Assembly (NCBI GenBank): GCA_030848705.1
Contig: CM061245.1
Location: 37,204,711-37,268,710 of the forward strand
Origin: Heracleum sosnowskyi
Lineage: Eukaryota; Streptophyta; Magnoliopsida; Apiales; Apiaceae
DNA: 64,000 nt
Direction: 5' to 3'
The notes beneath the pieces were generated by a model. That model saw only the letters and a program-made list of their open reading frames with translations, had not been told where the DNA came from and did not search any database. Positions 54,135 to 63,452 of this stretch are shown here, in pieces; the stretch's first letter is position 1, and each line of letters starts with the position of its first letter. A program made the position numbers and the translations under genes.

Positions 54135-54410
54135 CAGTTATCCGGACATGTTTCTGAAGCTTTTGGTTTTCATCCAAATCTTGCTTTTATTTCTGTTAGT
54201 GGCAATAAGTTCACTGGTGAACTATCAGCTAAGAACATCTCTATGTCAAGGAACAAAATTTCTGGTGCCCTCCCATCGGAGCTAGGAAACATAAAGGGTT
54301 TGGAAACTCTGCAGGTGGTTTCTAATGAGTTGACAGGTGATGTTGCAACTAAAATTGCCATGGATATCAAATCCCTAATTTTAGAGATCTGTATGAATAA
54401 TTGTTTATAA
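54135..54410 (+). pseudogene. LRR receptor-kinase fragment (middle LRRs)
   Basis: The plus strand encodes HVSEAFGFHPNLAFISVSGN, then KFTGELSAKN, NKISGALPSELGNIKGLETL and NELTGDV, the plant-specific 24-residue LRR pattern (LxxLxxLxLxxNxLxGxIP). It best resembles the C-terminal LRRs of subfamily XII/XI-like receptor kinases (MIK2-like). One repeat looks shortened after AKNIS. No kinase domain follows; AT-rich sequence begins soon after. Confidence 0.75.
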
Positions 54411-54829
54411 ATTTAATTTTGAAGCTTAATCCATGACAAAAATTGGCTTCAAGAGTCAAAATTCTCACCGAGATGTATATTTTGCTGACTACTTGTAAAT
54501 GGAACCCAAGAATTATAAAATCAAGTGGACAGAAGAAATGGCTCCCTCTATTTACAAGCGAGGAGCCGAGACCGACTAAATTTAAGGTCCTGGTAAACCG
54601 ATCTAATGTAGCTTAAAAGTATTGTTTCTGTATTTTATTGCTTTCTTAGAATCATTCTGCACTCTCAAAGGAGTTTCCTTCTACATCTAATAAAAGCAAA
54701 ATCCAAGTCTAATAAAATGTATCATACGTTATGCTATCGCTGTCAGTAATACTTAATTTTAATCCCAAGTCACTAACATAGAAATTAATTTAATGGTCCT
54801 TTGGCAAGAAAATTCAAAGTCGATCCAGT

Positions 54830-55250
54830 TTGTTTGTTCCTCCCTGCATCACCTTTCACGCCTATCCTCTTTTCTTCTTTAGTATATCCATATCCCTAAC
54901 AAAGTATTTGAAAAAAATAACCAAGCTACATGAGAATGACTCACAAGCCTCCTGTTCTTGTGCTATTTTACGTTCTTTTCATCTCTATACTTTCAGGAAA
55001 AACATCATTATCACAATCATTGCAACTGGACTGGCAGTTCCTGCAATGCTGCAGGAACAGTTTCTAAGCTCAACATTTCCAATCAAGAACTCAATGGAAC
55101 ACTTAAATACTTCAATTTCTCTTCATTTCCAAACCAAACTTACTTGGACATGAGCGGAAACCTCTTGTAAGATATCACATATCATACCTATAGAGATTGG
55201 AAATCTAACACAACTTCGGTACTTGTAATTTATTGTTTTCTTAGAATCAT
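54830..55250 (+). pseudogene. LRR receptor-kinase pseudogene, 5' part, copy 1 (deleted)
   Basis: A leader and signal-peptide-like start (M..VLVLFYVLFISIL) followed directly by HCNWTGSSCNAAGTVSKLNI and NQELNGTLKYFNF, the N-terminal cap of an LRR receptor. Compared with copy 2 it lacks about 120 bases between the signal peptide and the CNWTG cap. It breaks off after the first LRR near 55200. Flanking non-coding DNA is duplicated too, so the two copies arose by segmental duplication. Confidence 0.75.
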
Positions 55251-55723
55251 TTTGCACTCTAAGGTATTGAATAGTATAAGATCTTGTTAGGGTCTTCCTG
55301 ACAACTTAAGATTTTAGATGATCTGGTTAATCAATCAGAGCTTGATTTAGAGAGGAGCTCAGGTCGAGTCCTCCCACCCCCATTATTTAATTTTGGTATT
55401 CGTAATTGGTATATGTTTGGTTATATCAGTACAAAACGTATCGTATGATAATGTAGTTTTCTTGTACATCTGATAATAACAAAGTCCACTAGAAAGTATG
55501 ATAAAATGTGTCACATGTTAAGCTATCGATATCAATAATCCTTAAATTTAATCCCATGTCACTAACATAGAAATTGATTTAGAGGTTCCTTTGGCAAGAA
55601 AATTCAAAGTCAATCCAGTTTGTTTGTTCCTCATGCATCATCTTTTACTTTCACGCCTCTCGTCTTTGCTCCTTTGTATATCCCCAACAAAGTATTTGAA
55701 AAAAGTAACCAAGCCCCATTGGA

Positions 55724-56502
55724 ATGACTCGCACGCTTTTTGTTCTTGTGCAATTTTATGTTCTTTTCATCTCTATACTTTCACGAAAAACATCATCATC
55801 ACCAAGAACAGAAGCATAAGCTCTTGTTGAATGGAGGGACATCTTAACACCATCTTTTTAACTGAATTCTTGGTCCCTGAAAAATCTCAACAATCATTGC
55901 AACTGGACTGGTATTTCCTGCAATGCTGCGGGAACAGTTTTTAAGCTCAACATTTCCAATCAAGAACTCAATGGAACACTTGAATACTTCAATTTCCCTT
56001 CATTTCCAAACCTCACTTCCTTGGACATGAGCGGAAACCTCTTGTCAGATATCATACCTGTAGAGATTGGAAATCTAACACAACTTCGGTACTTGAGCTT
56101 GTATGACAACTACCTTAGTGGTACCATTCCTCACCAAATTAGTTATCTCCAGAACTTACAATATTTAGACTTGGGATTCATCTATGTGATTCATTCAAAC
56201 TGGTCAATGTTCTTGAACATGCCATTTTTGACCCACCTCGACTTACAGTCCAATATGCTTAGTTTACAGTTCCCTTCTTTTATAATTAGTTCTCGGAACA
56301 TAATGTTTCTTGATTTGTCGGCCAATACCTTGACAGGCTTCATACCTGAATCAGTGTTTACCAATTTAGGTAATCTTGAATTTCTCTATCTTAATCAAAA
56401 TTCTTTCAAGGGGCCATTGACAAGAAATATTTCAAAGCTATCCAAGCTAAAAGAACTTGACTTGGGTTATAATGAGTTATCAGGATCTATTCGTGAGAGT
56501 AT
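55724..56502 (+). pseudogene. LRR receptor-kinase pseudogene, 5' part, copy 2
   Basis: ATG at 55724 starts a signal-peptide-like segment (LFVLVQFYVLFISIL). TAA stops near 55817 and 55858 interrupt the N-terminal region. The same frame is then open through NHCNWTGISCNAAG and about eight LRRs (SLDMSGNLLSDIIPVEIGNL, YLSLYDNYLSGTIP, FLDLSANTLTGFIPES). At 56503 the frame runs into LTR sequence in the middle of a repeat. Kinase and later LRRs are missing, perhaps beyond the window behind the inserted elements. Subfamily is uncertain; similar to MIK2-type receptors. Confidence 0.8.
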
Positions 56503-56816
56503 TGTTAGGTTATGGGACTACACAAATTCGAGATTCACAACAAATCAATGCAGAGAACACATAAACATACGATTAGTTGACAAGTAACACACACAATATA
56601 TATGACGCGGAAACACCCACGTCCCAACTTGTATTATTAATCAAAACAGTTATCAACAATACAATTAAAAAAAATAACAACTCAATGGTGTCCCAACTGA
56701 TACTTGAGTCAAACAATGCTCAAACATCTTCCAAACAATGCCTAAGAGGCTAAGACAATTACATCTCTTAAGATATTCACCTTAACAAATACAATATAAT
56801 GACTATGTTTATATAG
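56503..56816 (-). repeat. Piece of a minus-strand copia-type LTR (R/U5 side)
   Basis: Starts TGTTAGGTTATGG at the LRR break, contains a GCGGAA word also seen in the SIRE-D LTR, and ends at a minus-strand CTATATAAAC TATA box (56806-56815), where SIRE-C begins. Read as the U5-R half of an LTR whose other half lies past SIRE-C. The internal region is not in the window. Confidence 0.6.
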
Positions 56817-57444
56817 TGTTAGATCAGAATTCAATGATCGTCAGAAGCTAGACTCAACTGATCAGGATTGCTGACGTCATCAGTATTGCATGGTCATCAG
56901 TATTTGATCAAGCATCAGTATCTTATTGATCATCAGGATTCCTACTCAGACTATGATCAGGATTGATCATCAGAACTTGAAGCTGATCAGGATTCCTACT
57001 TCGAGTTATATTTGGAGTCTAGATAAACATGGAAGTTTATTCTATTTGTTCCTGGTTTGTAGAATGTAGCTATCGATTAAGGATAGGTTTCTATCTTTGT
57101 TATTGATTAGGACTTATCTTGTTATTGATAGAGAAGCTGTGTGCACTATATAAACACAGTCTTGGTTTCGATTTATGTATTCATTCGAGATTGATTCGAG
57201 AGAGAACATAATCGAGGGAATCAAGAGAGAAGCTCTTAAGAACAGAATTTCTTGAGAGAGTTTTTGTAAACTAGCAGCTCTCAAGAACATCAGAATTTCT
57301 TGAGAGAGTTTGTAACAGTTTTATATCAGATTTAATAAAGATGTTATCTTTCTTTTCATATTTGTGATATATACATTAAGAAGTCGATTATCTTACTCTA
57401 TTGTATTCAACCCCCCTTCTACAATAGATTATTACTGGGCAACA
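56817..57444 (+). repeat. 5' LTR of SIRE-C (628 bp)
   Basis: TGTTAGATCA...CTGGGCAACA, bounded by the primer site. U3 has four exact ATCAGGATT copies (56861, 56932, 56955, 56986) and three ATCAGTATT-type variants. TTCAACCCCCCTTCTAC near the end matches the C-run region of the SIRE-A LTR. Confidence 0.9.
57146..57155 (+). promoter_or_regulatory. TATA box of the SIRE-C LTR
   Basis: CTATATAAAC, as in SIRE-B. Confidence 0.8.
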
Positions 57445-57446
57445 AT

Positions 57447-57458
57447 TGGTATAAGAGC
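57447..57458 (+). other. Primer binding site of SIRE-C, one mismatch
   Basis: TGGTATAAGAGC; position 7 is A where initiator tRNA-Met pairing expects C. It may reduce priming or be a recent mutation. Confidence 0.88.
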
Positions 57459-57494
57459 AAACTGATTTAATTCTGAATCAGATACGATCTAAAG

Positions 57495-58781
57495 ATGTCG
57501 ACAACCAAGTATGAAAGCATGAAGATTCCCATCTTAAAGATATCAGAATATCCTACATGGAGGGTAAAGATGCTGATGTATCTGGAGGCTATGGATCCTG
57601 ACTACTTGGACAGGATTCGTGATGGACCATATATACCAACAAAGTTCGTAGAACGAACAGATACAGTACTAGAACATTATGTGGTCAAAGCTAAAGCTGA
57701 ATGGACTCCAGAAGAAAAAGCTCATGTACTCAGGGAACCAAAGATAAAGAATATCTTGCATAATAGCCTTGATGTTGTCATGTCAAACATAGTGATTGCA
57801 TGCAAGTCTTCAAAAGAAATCTGGGATACTTTGGAAACTCAGTGCCAGGGATCTGCATCTGTCAAGAAAAACAGAAGGGCTCTATTGATTCAAGAATATG
57901 AACAATTAGATGCAAGACCTGAAGAGAGCCTGACTGATCTATATGATAGATTCCTGACACTATTGAACAGCTTATCCTTAGTTGACAAAGTATATGAAAA
58001 TGAAGATAAGATATTAGCAGAGAAAATTGTCATTGATGAGACAGTCAGTCCAAAGACCTATAGACATGTTATAGACTCAACCAAATCTAAGATTACTCCT
58101 GTTAATTTTGTTTTTGGTAAGGATTCCAATTCTACTTTTGAAAAGGGATCTTCTTCTACTCAAGGAATTAAAATTATAAAGTCTAAACCTGTCATGAACA
58201 AAGTAAATAAGAATGTAGGTCTATTGTCTCAGAAACAGCTTAAAGATAAAATCTGTGAGGTTACAGATAAGAAAAAGGGAGCTACTGTTAAGAGAAACAG
58301 GAATGGTAAAATTGGGATCAATAAAGAAAATGGTTATAAGTATATCCCAAATGCACCTAGAAAGAGTTGTTTTAACTGTGGTAACTCTAATCATCTTGCT
58401 ATTGATTGTAAAAAGAGTAAGAAGAAAATTGCTGAAATTCCTAAGTCTGATGTTAGGAATAGATCAGTATTTTACAAACCACAGAATTCCTGTTTTCATT
58501 GTGGTAGTCTATGGCATTCTATTTATACATGTAAAGAGTATCATGATTTGTACTATAACTTTTATGATCCATTTCCTAAGTTTGAAAGTAGTACAAAGTC
58601 TGATAGAACTGAAAATGTCATAGTGAAGCATGCTTTTGTTAATACTGATACTGACAAAGCAAATCCTGATGGAGTAAATCCTGTCAGGACTGCTAGAGTC
58701 AAAAAGTCTTCTGCTGTTAAATTTAATAAAATGCATGAACAAGGAATCCAACAAGTGTGGGTTCCTAAACATTCTGACTAG
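57495..58781 (+). CDS. SIRE-C Gag, shortened (428 aa)
   Basis: ATG at 57495 (MSTTKYESMKIPILKISEYP). The gag domain is kept up to DRFLTLLNSLSLVDKVYENE; the frame then jumps to a part corresponding to the C-terminal third of SIRE-B Gag. The rest of the gag domain and the first zinc knuckle are missing, while CFNCGNSNHLAIDC, the C/H cluster CFHCGSLWHSIYTC and the C-terminal VWVPKHSD remain. The SIRE-B and SIRE-A Gag proteins are nearly twice as long. This looks like an in-frame internal deletion near 57998, which should damage capsid assembly. Gag is in the same phase as pol. Confidence 0.9.
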   Translation: MSTTKYESMKIPILKISEYPTWRVKMLMYLEAMDPDYLDRIRDGPYIPTKFVERTDTVLEHYVVKAKAEWTPEEKAHVLREPKIKNILHNSLDVVMSNIVIACKSSKEIWDTLETQCQGSASVKKNRRALLIQEYEQLDARPEESLTDLYDRFLTLLNSLSLVDKVYENEDKILAEKIVIDETVSPKTYRHVIDSTKSKITPVNFVFGKDSNSTFEKGSSSTQGIKIIKSKPVMNKVNKNVGLLSQKQLKDKICEVTDKKKGATVKRNRNGKIGINKENGYKYIPNAPRKSCFNCGNSNHLAIDCKKSKKKIAEIPKSDVRNRSVFYKPQNSCFHCGSLWHSIYTCKEYHDLYYNFYDPFPKFESSTKSDRTENVIVKHAFVNTDTDKANPDGVNPVRTARVKKSSAVKFNKMHEQGIQQVWVPKHSD

Positions 58782-58802
58782 TGTTTTACTATTCTGATGC
58801 AG
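58761..58802 (+). other. GT...AG segment at the SIRE-C gag/pol junction (42 nt)
   Basis: GTTCCTAAAC after the gag TGG codon, gag stop TAG inside, T-rich, ending CTGATGCAG before GGT at 58803. Here gag and pol are already in phase (42 is divisible by 3), so stop readthrough would also work. Confidence 0.65.
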
Positions 58803-61800
58803 GGTAAAAGGAAAAATGTGTTAGTCATGGATAGTGGATGTTCTGTGCACATGACTGGAAACAAAGCCCTGTTATCAGAATATGAGGAAAAAGCTGGCCC
58901 AACTGTGTCTTATGGAGATGGCAACATTGGACAAACCTTGGGATATGGCAATATAATCATTGGAAATGTCATCATTGAAAAAGTAGCTCTAGTGAAGGGA
59001 CTAAAACACAACTTGTTGAGTATTAGTCAAATCACTGACAGAGGTTATCATGTCAATTTCTATTCCACACATTGTGAAGTAGTCAGTAAAGCAACAGGGA
59101 AGATAGCACTAACTGGCTACAGGCATGGTAACATATATGAAGCCAACATTCAATCAGATACTGATGGCTCCCCTACATGTTTCATCAGTAAAGCTTCAGT
59201 AGATGAAAGTTGGAATTGGCACAAGAAGCTTTCTCATCTCAACTTCAGCAACATCAATGAGTTGGTTAAGAAAGAGTTAGTAAGAGGATTACCTAATGTC
59301 TTATATACACCTGATGGACTCTGTGATGCATGTCAAAAAGCAAAACAAAGAAGGACATCATTCCAGAGTAAATCAGAATCCTCTATTGAAGAACCATATC
59401 ACATGCTACATCTTGATCTGTTTGGTCCAGTCAACATCATGTCCATCAGTAAGAAAAGGTACACTTTTGTAATTGTTGATGAATATTCTAGATTCACCTG
59501 GGTGTATTTTCTGCATAGAAAAGATGAAACTCCTGAAGTTCTGTTGGATCATGTGAGGATGATTGAGACAACCAGAAAGTACAAAGTCAAGATTCTGAGA
59601 AGTGATAATGGTACTGAATTTAAGAATTCAAAGATGGAAGAGTTCTGCAAATACAAAGGAATCATTCAACAATTCTCTGCTCCTGGCACACCTCAGCAAA
59701 ATGGAGTAGTAGAAAGGAAGAATAGAACTCTTATTGAAGCTGGCAGAACTATGTTGGAAGAAGCTAAATTACCTACATATTTCTGGGCAGAAGCAGTCAA
59801 CACAGCATGCTATACACAAAATCTCACATTGATAAACAGGCATGGTGTCACTCCTTATCAGTCACTCAAGGAGAAGAAACCAAGTCTGAAGCATTTGCAT
59901 GTGTTTGGCTGTAAATGTTTTGTTCTCAGAACTCATCCTGAACAGCTAGGGAAATTTGAAACAAAGGCTGATGAAGGAATATTCATAGGTTATCCTACAT
60001 CAAGAGCCTTCAGAGTTTTTAATTTGAGAATAAGAACTGTCATGGAGTCAATTCATGTATCTTTTGATGATAAGAAGATAACTGGAATCATTGAAGACTC
60101 GCATGATAGATTGTTATTTGAAAATGAAGCTTCCAAGGAACCTGAAGAAAGTGAATCAGATCCTGTCAATTCATCAGATACTGATGGGTCACCAAATCCT
60201 GATGACTCACCAGGTACTGATGGTGCTAATACTGATGATGCAAACAATAGTGATACAACTAGTAGTGCTAATGTTGAGGGGGAGCAACGACATTCAACTA
60301 CAAGTTCAGAGTCAACTCAATCATCAGGACAGAATTCTTCAGATACTGATTCAAGTGAAGATCCTGATAACACATCAGGAGGGCATAGCAATAATTCAGG
60401 GAGAGCTTCAAATCAATCAAATTCTTTCAATCAAGATAACACCAATCCAGGGGGAGCATCTACTTCAAGAAACAATTTGACACCAGCAAGGAAATGGACA
60501 AAAGATCATTCTCCTGATTTGATAATTGGAGATCCTTATGCAGGTGTTCAAACAAGAAGTGCAACTCAGAATGAATGTCTATACAATAACTTTCTATCCA
60601 AGGAGGAGCCTAAGAAAGTTGAAGATGCACTTAAAGATGCTGATTGGGTTACTGCAATGCAAGAAGAACTGAATGAATTTGAAAGGAATGAAGTCTGGAA
60701 ACTGGTACCAAGACCAAAGAATAGATCAATTGTTGGTACAAAGTGGATTTTCAAGAACAAGACTGATTCTGATGGAGTCATTATCAGAAATAAAGCTAGA
60801 CTAGTTGCAAAGGGGTATTCCCAACAAGAGGGAATTGACTATGATGAAACTTTTGCTCCTGTTGCAAGACTAGAAGCCATCAGGATATTTCTTGCTTATG
60901 CAGCACATAAGAAATTCAAGGTTTTCCAGATGGATGTTAAAAGTGCTTTCTTAAATGGTGAACTGGAGGAAGAAGTTTATGTTGAACAACCTCCTGGTTT
61001 CATTGATCCTAAATATCCAGATCATGTCTACAGACTGGATAAGGCACTTTATGGACTAAAGCAAGCTCCAAGAGCATGGTATGAAACCTTAGCTCAATTC
61101 TTACTGGAAAGTGGATTCAAAAGAGGTGCAATTGATAAAACTCTATTTTATTTGAATCATGGTAAGGAGTTGCTGTTAGTTCAAATTTATGTTGATGATA
61201 TCATTTTTGGGTCAACAAACAATAAGCTGTGTGAAAAGTTTTCCAAGCTTATGCAGTCAAGATATCAAATGAGCATGATGGGAGAAATGAGTTACTTTCT
61301 GGGTCTTCAAGTTAAACAGACTGATGAAGGGATTTTTATTAATCAGTCTAAATACACAAGGAATTTACTGACAAGGTTTAACATGCAAGACAGTACTCCT
61401 GCTTCAACTCCCATAGCTACAGCTACCAAACTTGATCCTGATCAAGGTGAAGAGGTAGATGTAACTCACTACAGAGGAATGATTGGCTCTTTATTGTATC
61501 TCACTGCCAGTAGACCAGATATCATGTTTGCAACCTGTCTATGTGCAAGATTTCAAGCAAAACCTAGAGAACCACATCTGATTGCAATCAAAAGAATTTT
61601 CAGATATCTCAAAGGCACTTATTCACTTGGCCTTTGGTATGCAAGGGAATCAGATTTTGGGTTGTGTGGTTATTCAGATGCTGATTTTGCAGGATGCAAA
61701 ATAGACAGGAAAAGTACTTCAGGAAGTTGTCAGCTTTTGGGTGGAAGACTAGTTTCATGGTTTAGTAAAAAGCAGAAATCTATTTCCACTTCAACTGCAG

Positions 61801-62135
61801 AAGCTGAGTACATTGCTGCAGGAAGTTGTTGTGCTCAGATAATGTGGATGAGAAATCAGTTGTTAGATTATGGCCTGTCATACTCAAAAATCCCTATTTA
61901 TTGTGATAACCAAAGTACTATTGCAATGACAGGAAATCCAGTTCAGCATTCTCTTACTAAACACATAAGTATCAGATATCACTTTATAAGAGAACAGGTT
62001 CTGGAAAGAACAATTGAACTTCACTTTGTTCCTACTGATCAACAACTAGCTGATATATTCACCAAGCCACTACCTGAAGCTACTTTCAATAAATTGGTGA
62101 ATGAACTTGGAATGATGAATTTTGAGAATTTCTGA
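58797..62135 (+). CDS. SIRE-C Pol: protease, integrase, RT, RNase H
   Basis: An intact 1112-codon frame with all expected signatures: protease MDSGCSVHMTGN; integrase finger HKKLSHLN and LCDACQKAK, then HLDLFGPVNIMS, SDNGTEF and PQQNGVVERKNR with D, D, E present; a serine/aspartate-rich linker with family motifs (60150-60370); RT with TKWIFKNKT, ETFAPVARLEAIR and IYVDDIIFGS; RNase H with GYSDADFAGCKIDRKS and STAEAEYIAAGSC; C-terminal QQLADIFTKPL. The ATG at 58797 lies inside the GT-AG segment, and the conserved part starts at 58803. Together with its gag deletion, this element could provide Pol but probably not a normal capsid. Confidence 0.96.
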   Translation: MQGKRKNVLVMDSGCSVHMTGNKALLSEYEEKAGPTVSYGDGNIGQTLGYGNIIIGNVIIEKVALVKGLKHNLLSISQITDRGYHVNFYSTHCEVVSKATGKIALTGYRHGNIYEANIQSDTDGSPTCFISKASVDESWNWHKKLSHLNFSNINELVKKELVRGLPNVLYTPDGLCDACQKAKQRRTSFQSKSESSIEEPYHMLHLDLFGPVNIMSISKKRYTFVIVDEYSRFTWVYFLHRKDETPEVLLDHVRMIETTRKYKVKILRSDNGTEFKNSKMEEFCKYKGIIQQFSAPGTPQQNGVVERKNRTLIEAGRTMLEEAKLPTYFWAEAVNTACYTQNLTLINRHGVTPYQSLKEKKPSLKHLHVFGCKCFVLRTHPEQLGKFETKADEGIFIGYPTSRAFRVFNLRIRTVMESIHVSFDDKKITGIIEDSHDRLLFENEASKEPEESESDPVNSSDTDGSPNPDDSPGTDGANTDDANNSDTTSSANVEGEQRHSTTSSESTQSSGQNSSDTDSSEDPDNTSGGHSNNSGRASNQSNSFNQDNTNPGGASTSRNNLTPARKWTKDHSPDLIIGDPYAGVQTRSATQNECLYNNFLSKEEPKKVEDALKDADWVTAMQEELNEFERNEVWKLVPRPKNRSIVGTKWIFKNKTDSDGVIIRNKARLVAKGYSQQEGIDYDETFAPVARLEAIRIFLAYAAHKKFKVFQMDVKSAFLNGELEEEVYVEQPPGFIDPKYPDHVYRLDKALYGLKQAPRAWYETLAQFLLESGFKRGAIDKTLFYLNHGKELLLVQIYVDDIIFGSTNNKLCEKFSKLMQSRYQMSMMGEMSYFLGLQVKQTDEGIFINQSKYTRNLLTRFNMQDSTPASTPIATATKLDPDQGEEVDVTHYRGMIGSLLYLTASRPDIMFATCLCARFQAKPREPHLIAIKRIFRYLKGTYSLGLWYARESDFGLCGYSDADFAGCKIDRKSTSGSCQLLGGRLVSWFSKKQKSISTSTAEAEYIAAGSCCAQIMWMRNQLLDYGLSYSKIPIYCDNQSTIAMTGNPVQHSLTKHISIRYHFIREQVLERTIELHFVPTDQQLADIFTKPLPEATFNKLVNELGMMNFENF

Positions 62136-62778
62136 GGAAAAGCTACAGAGAGGAAATCCTGATAACTGTCAAATCCTGATGGTTATTCAGAAAGGTATGT
62201 ATCTTTGATCAAATCCTGATAGGACTCAATCCTGACAGGAAATCAATTGGTCAAATCCTGATGCTCAGATATTGAAGCTGGTATGAAAACCAGAGGTTCT
62301 ATGCTAATTTGTCATTAACACTCCTGGTAAACTCTGGACAATTAGATTATTACTTAGTCTTTGATTAAGTTTTCAGTCTTAATTATCAATTTCAATTTCA
62401 TTATTATCAGAGTTTATTATTTATCATCTCTATATCACTATGAGTGTTACTAACAAATTTTACAGGCAAGTACAGGAAGAAAACAATTGAGAAAATAGAC
62501 AAATTTCATTAATACTTGAAGATACATTACAAATGAAAATTGGAAATTACATATTTGTTTTCCTAGTCTATTTTCTACTCAGGAACACGTGCCCTGCAAA
62601 TTAGCATGAATGCTCCTGAGCAGCTTCACAGTCCATCAGAACTGGAAGGTCTCTTGTTCCATCCTTAAGAGACAAGGAGGGGAGCAGATGCACTTGAAGG
62701 TGGATCGTCACCATGATCACCGGGACTCTTCCATGCCTGAACACTGCAAGAAGTGCATGCATCAAGCTTTCTCTTTTT
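62136..62778. other. SIRE-C region between pol and the antisense ORF
   Basis: Five AATCCTGAT/C motifs between 62155 and 62262. ORFs on both strands at 62600-62915 overlap and show no domain. The minus strand here would be the 3' end of an antisense transcript. Confidence 0.6.
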
Positions 62779-63057
62779 TCATCTCTCACTCTCTTCAGTC
62801 TCTTCATCATCCCAATCGTCTTCATCCTCTTCATTGACAACGATGAGATTTTCAAGAGGATTCCAATCAGGATTTGCCTGATGGAAGTTATGAAGAAGCA
62901 CATCAGCCATTGCATTCACAAAAGCATGATGCTCCTGTGGATCAGGAATAGGCTGAGGTCCCTCTTGCTCTGCAATCTCTGCTAGAGCCTCATCCATTTG
63001 TTGCCAAATCAAATCAAGTTCTTCATCAGGTATGTTGTTTTGATTGTTGGCAGCCAT
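62779..63057 (-). CDS. Antisense ORF in SIRE-C, 92-aa acidic protein, function unknown
   Basis: Runs against pol and ORF3. ATG at 63057 in a good plant context (CAATGGCTG). The protein is strongly acidic (EDEDDWDDEETEESE at the C-terminus), mostly helical-looking, with the N-terminal MAANNQNNIPDEELDLIW. A TATA-like CTATAAAAG lies about 95 bases upstream on the same strand. No counterpart is visible in SIRE-A or SIRE-B. Antisense ORFs are known from some plant LTR elements, but I do not recognise this one. Coding is likely but unproven. Confidence 0.55.
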   Translation of the reverse strand: MAANNQNNIPDEELDLIWQQMDEALAEIAEQEGPQPIPDPQEHHAFVNAMADVLLHNFHQANPDWNPLENLIVVNEEDEDDWDDEETEESER

Positions 63058-63151
63058 TGAAAAATGAATAAGGTGAAAGGTTTTCGTAAGTTTTTCTCTG
63101 GAAAGGGTTTGTGTTTTTAATAAATAAATGATGTTATGATTAACAGTTCTC

Positions 63152-63160
63152 TTTTATAGA
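63152..63160 (-). promoter_or_regulatory. TATA box for the SIRE-C antisense ORF
   Basis: The minus strand reads CTATAAAAG within TTCTCTATAAAAGAG, with an A-rich leader of about 70 bases before the ATG. Confidence 0.5.
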
Positions 63161-63452
63161 GAATGTATTTTAAGAATGCAGGTCATTTTTACAATCTCAA
63201 GGAGACGGTTCGGTTTTCCATAAATATTTTTGCCTCGTTTGCTGGTAAACGTGTTTTAATTCTATGACCATTAATTTGGTTATTTTTCTTAAACCAAAAC
63301 GCTATTCAGGATTGTTAAAATAAATTTTGTTTTCTTAAATAAAATTTTATTTTAATCTTATTGAATATTTTTTTTCAATCCTGATATGGCAAAATATTTT
63401 GTGCGGAAATGCTTTTATTCCTGATGAGGTTAGGTTTTTCTTACATCAGAAA

